Assembly (NCBI RefSeq): GCF_937863485.1
Contig: NZ_CALMFY010000216.1
Span: forward strand, 19,219 to 83,218
DNA: 64,000 nt
From: an uncultured Nostoc sp.
Lineage (GTDB): Bacteria > Cyanobacteriota > Cyanobacteriia > Cyanobacteriales > Nostocaceae
Reading direction: 5' to 3'
Below, one piece after another: positions 63,601 to 64,000 of the stretch (its first letter is position 1; every line of letters starts with the position of its first letter). Made by a program: the position numbers and the translations under genes. Under the pieces are notes generated by a model that was not told where the DNA came from, made no database searches, and saw nothing but the letters and a program-made list of their open reading frames with translations.

Positions 63601-64000
63601 AGGTATTTGTCATCGCTTACACACCAAATACGAGCAGTCACTAGAATGCTTCCAGCAAGCGTTGAATATAGACAGAGAACGTCAGAAGTCTGAAGATGAA
63701 GCAAGTGATTTGTGGAATATAGGTAGAACTTATCAAGAGTGGGGTAAATACGAAGAAGCGATCGCCCACTATCAACAAAGTCGTGACCTCTATGAGCAAT
63801 TGGACAAAGAGAAGGATCTAGCAAACCAGTGGGACTGGCTTGCTAGTTGCTACCGAGAATGGGGTAAATATGAACAAGCATTTGAGTGCCAGCAAAAGTG
63901 CTTGGCACAATATCAAAAGTTAGAATACCAAGCAGATATAGCTAGTGCCTACTTTCAACTAGGCTGGATTCATCAAAGCTGGGGCAAATATGAACAAGCG
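60683..64000 (+). CDS. NACHT-TPR STAND NTPase, 3' end cut by window
   Basis: An open frame from ATG 60683 to the window edge (1106 codons, no stop). Residues 1-150 form an N-terminal domain with LNLGRDSLFGRELVIIFWLN and APDFWDWRG, a pattern I associate with STAND proteins. The NACHT domain follows: GAPGAGKTTLLRYLAL (Walker A, about 287), LMLLDGLDEVFEQE (Walker B, about 388), FVITSRIAGY (sensor) and a lid ending with FMHLTFEEYFAARYIA. The last 180 visible residues are TPR units (YQEWGKYEEAIAHYQQ, YREWGKYEQAFECQQK). Bacterial NACHT proteins include antiphage sensors. TPR repeats probably bind the trigger. Confidence 0.9.
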   Translation, partial: MASNESTTYYISATDATELNKLVNFLELSSGTTTIFAIAPESGPQHPVVEEIKLLLSESDHTFNEPQNFFYSDNSLYNFLYSLDETGEQDTQTKRKLVMAFGIDQLPTSRLKQEMKQLNLGRDSLFGRELVIIFWLNKEEFLEEFRNRAPDFWDWRGKLVKFEARPPVNPLFYPYLEWLIAENSYLKISGVMQVQRQVDIFLDQIYVSLQAVRRQEVTETSKLDQEMTTFRKAEHRLSISSPYDLDEPSYYEPVLLSSIPATSTKTVTQRIDLSHAVRENQYCVILGAPGAGKTTLLRYLALHFATAKRDGNETVIGGEPQEELGKALLPIFFRIADYAERLQQEPELSLLDYLRQFYRQWEAYFQDEAEAGTEMATLLLEKMYQGQCLMLLDGLDEVFEQESRRLIVERIDQFVNAFSTNKFVITSRIAGYRDVKLSSRFAEFTIEDMGGEQVEKFLERWCLAIERAQQPEASEAQWQRAGDDQARKILEAIKDNEGVKRLTANPLLLTILALIHRNGERLPNRRVKLYELAVQTLTEDWQLGKKLPDAPKVLLNQNEVVAFLAPLAYWMHEEKPSGLVTEAEVEQQLAAKLAELNDTDLESDSVRQAVQEFLRKVRETTGLFVERAPGVYGFMHLTFEEYFAARYIADNEVSDILAIIRKHLHEPRWNEPILLALGYYGIYSPKQVNKLVEQLFSNLEVYEPVIQGGKLKIKNVSSQDAIIIWSGLQEESTTNCNQSELRLKDLLFAGEILTQVEVNSNTRKKLIQKLVITYLGLDTDFEDDTTKQLLRLLRQIELFNQKGEVLARLKEFANDSILTEEIRVKAQTAILYVACGESGGGLVSCAIDIVNQLEPNIFCSLRELVKELGEEMTPALENSLENYSGAQDSQRALNLLTAISYIRTDKYTKAVELLEGINVQPNVRHSAYIAWSIATCYQEQDKFDQAIDYYQECFEKLVLYIHPSAFLLFWRNRGICHRLHTKYEQSLECFQQALNIDRERQKSEDEASDLWNIGRTYQEWGKYEEAIAHYQQSRDLYEQLDKEKDLANQWDWLASCYREWGKYEQAFECQQKCLAQYQKLEYQADIASAYFQLGWIHQSWGKYEQA

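Overview
The window looks like chromosomal DNA of a filamentous heterocyst-type cyanobacterium (order Nostocales, Nostoc/Anabaena/Calothrix-like). The evidence is the very frequent HIP1 octamer GCGATCGC, heptanucleotide tandem repeats between genes, many dispersed palindromic repeats, photosynthesis genes (psbU, btpA, a PucC-like MFS protein) and several cyanobacteria-specific families (DUF3120, the TIGR03279 radical SAM protein, the VKOR-thioredoxin fusion). The species cannot be fixed from the sequence alone.

Layout. 1-30170 is mostly core genome: a PucC-like transporter cut by the left edge, a two-gene HNH/membrane cassette (1499-3221), an aldo/keto reductase, Uma2, a DEAD-box RNA helicase, rimO, btpA, VKOR, a CHASE2-PAS-GGDEF diguanylate cyclase, nadB, psbU, DUF3120, uppP, a radical SAM protein, a GH10-like glycosidase, a sorbosone-dehydrogenase-like lipoprotein, a cupin, a HEAT-repeat protein, GNAT and an AmpG-like permease.

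30311-46867 is a defence island built around DNA phosphorothioation (Dnd). Modification genes are a Dnd-linked methyltransferase, dndE, dndD, dndC and a DGQHR-domain protein. A small XRE regulator reads divergently from an 84-residue protein, with a perfect 32-bp palindrome and a second GTTACC-N4-GGTAAC site between them. Probable effector genes are an AIPR protein, an HNH nuclease that probably carries a sulfur-binding domain with a dnd-associated partner, an SMC/Rad50-like ATPase with a 57-residue partner, Uma2 proteins and a Dnd-linked DEAH helicase. dndE carries an in-frame TAG where a Trp codon is expected, so the modification arm may be broken. A neighbouring Uma2 gene has the same kind of lesion. 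A dispersed palindromic repeat lies in frame inside dndC and again between dndD and dndE.

46934-57048 returns to core genes: lexA with its own LexA box, argF, tRNA-Thr, DUF29, pyrE, tRNA-Met, a CorC/HlyC-type protein, queC, a Gfo/Idh oxidoreductase and a decayed dedA. 57288-58942 is a chromosomal ParM/ParR-like pair. 59342-64000 is a second candidate defence or signalling locus: a P-loop ATPase followed by a long NACHT-TPR protein that runs off the right edge.
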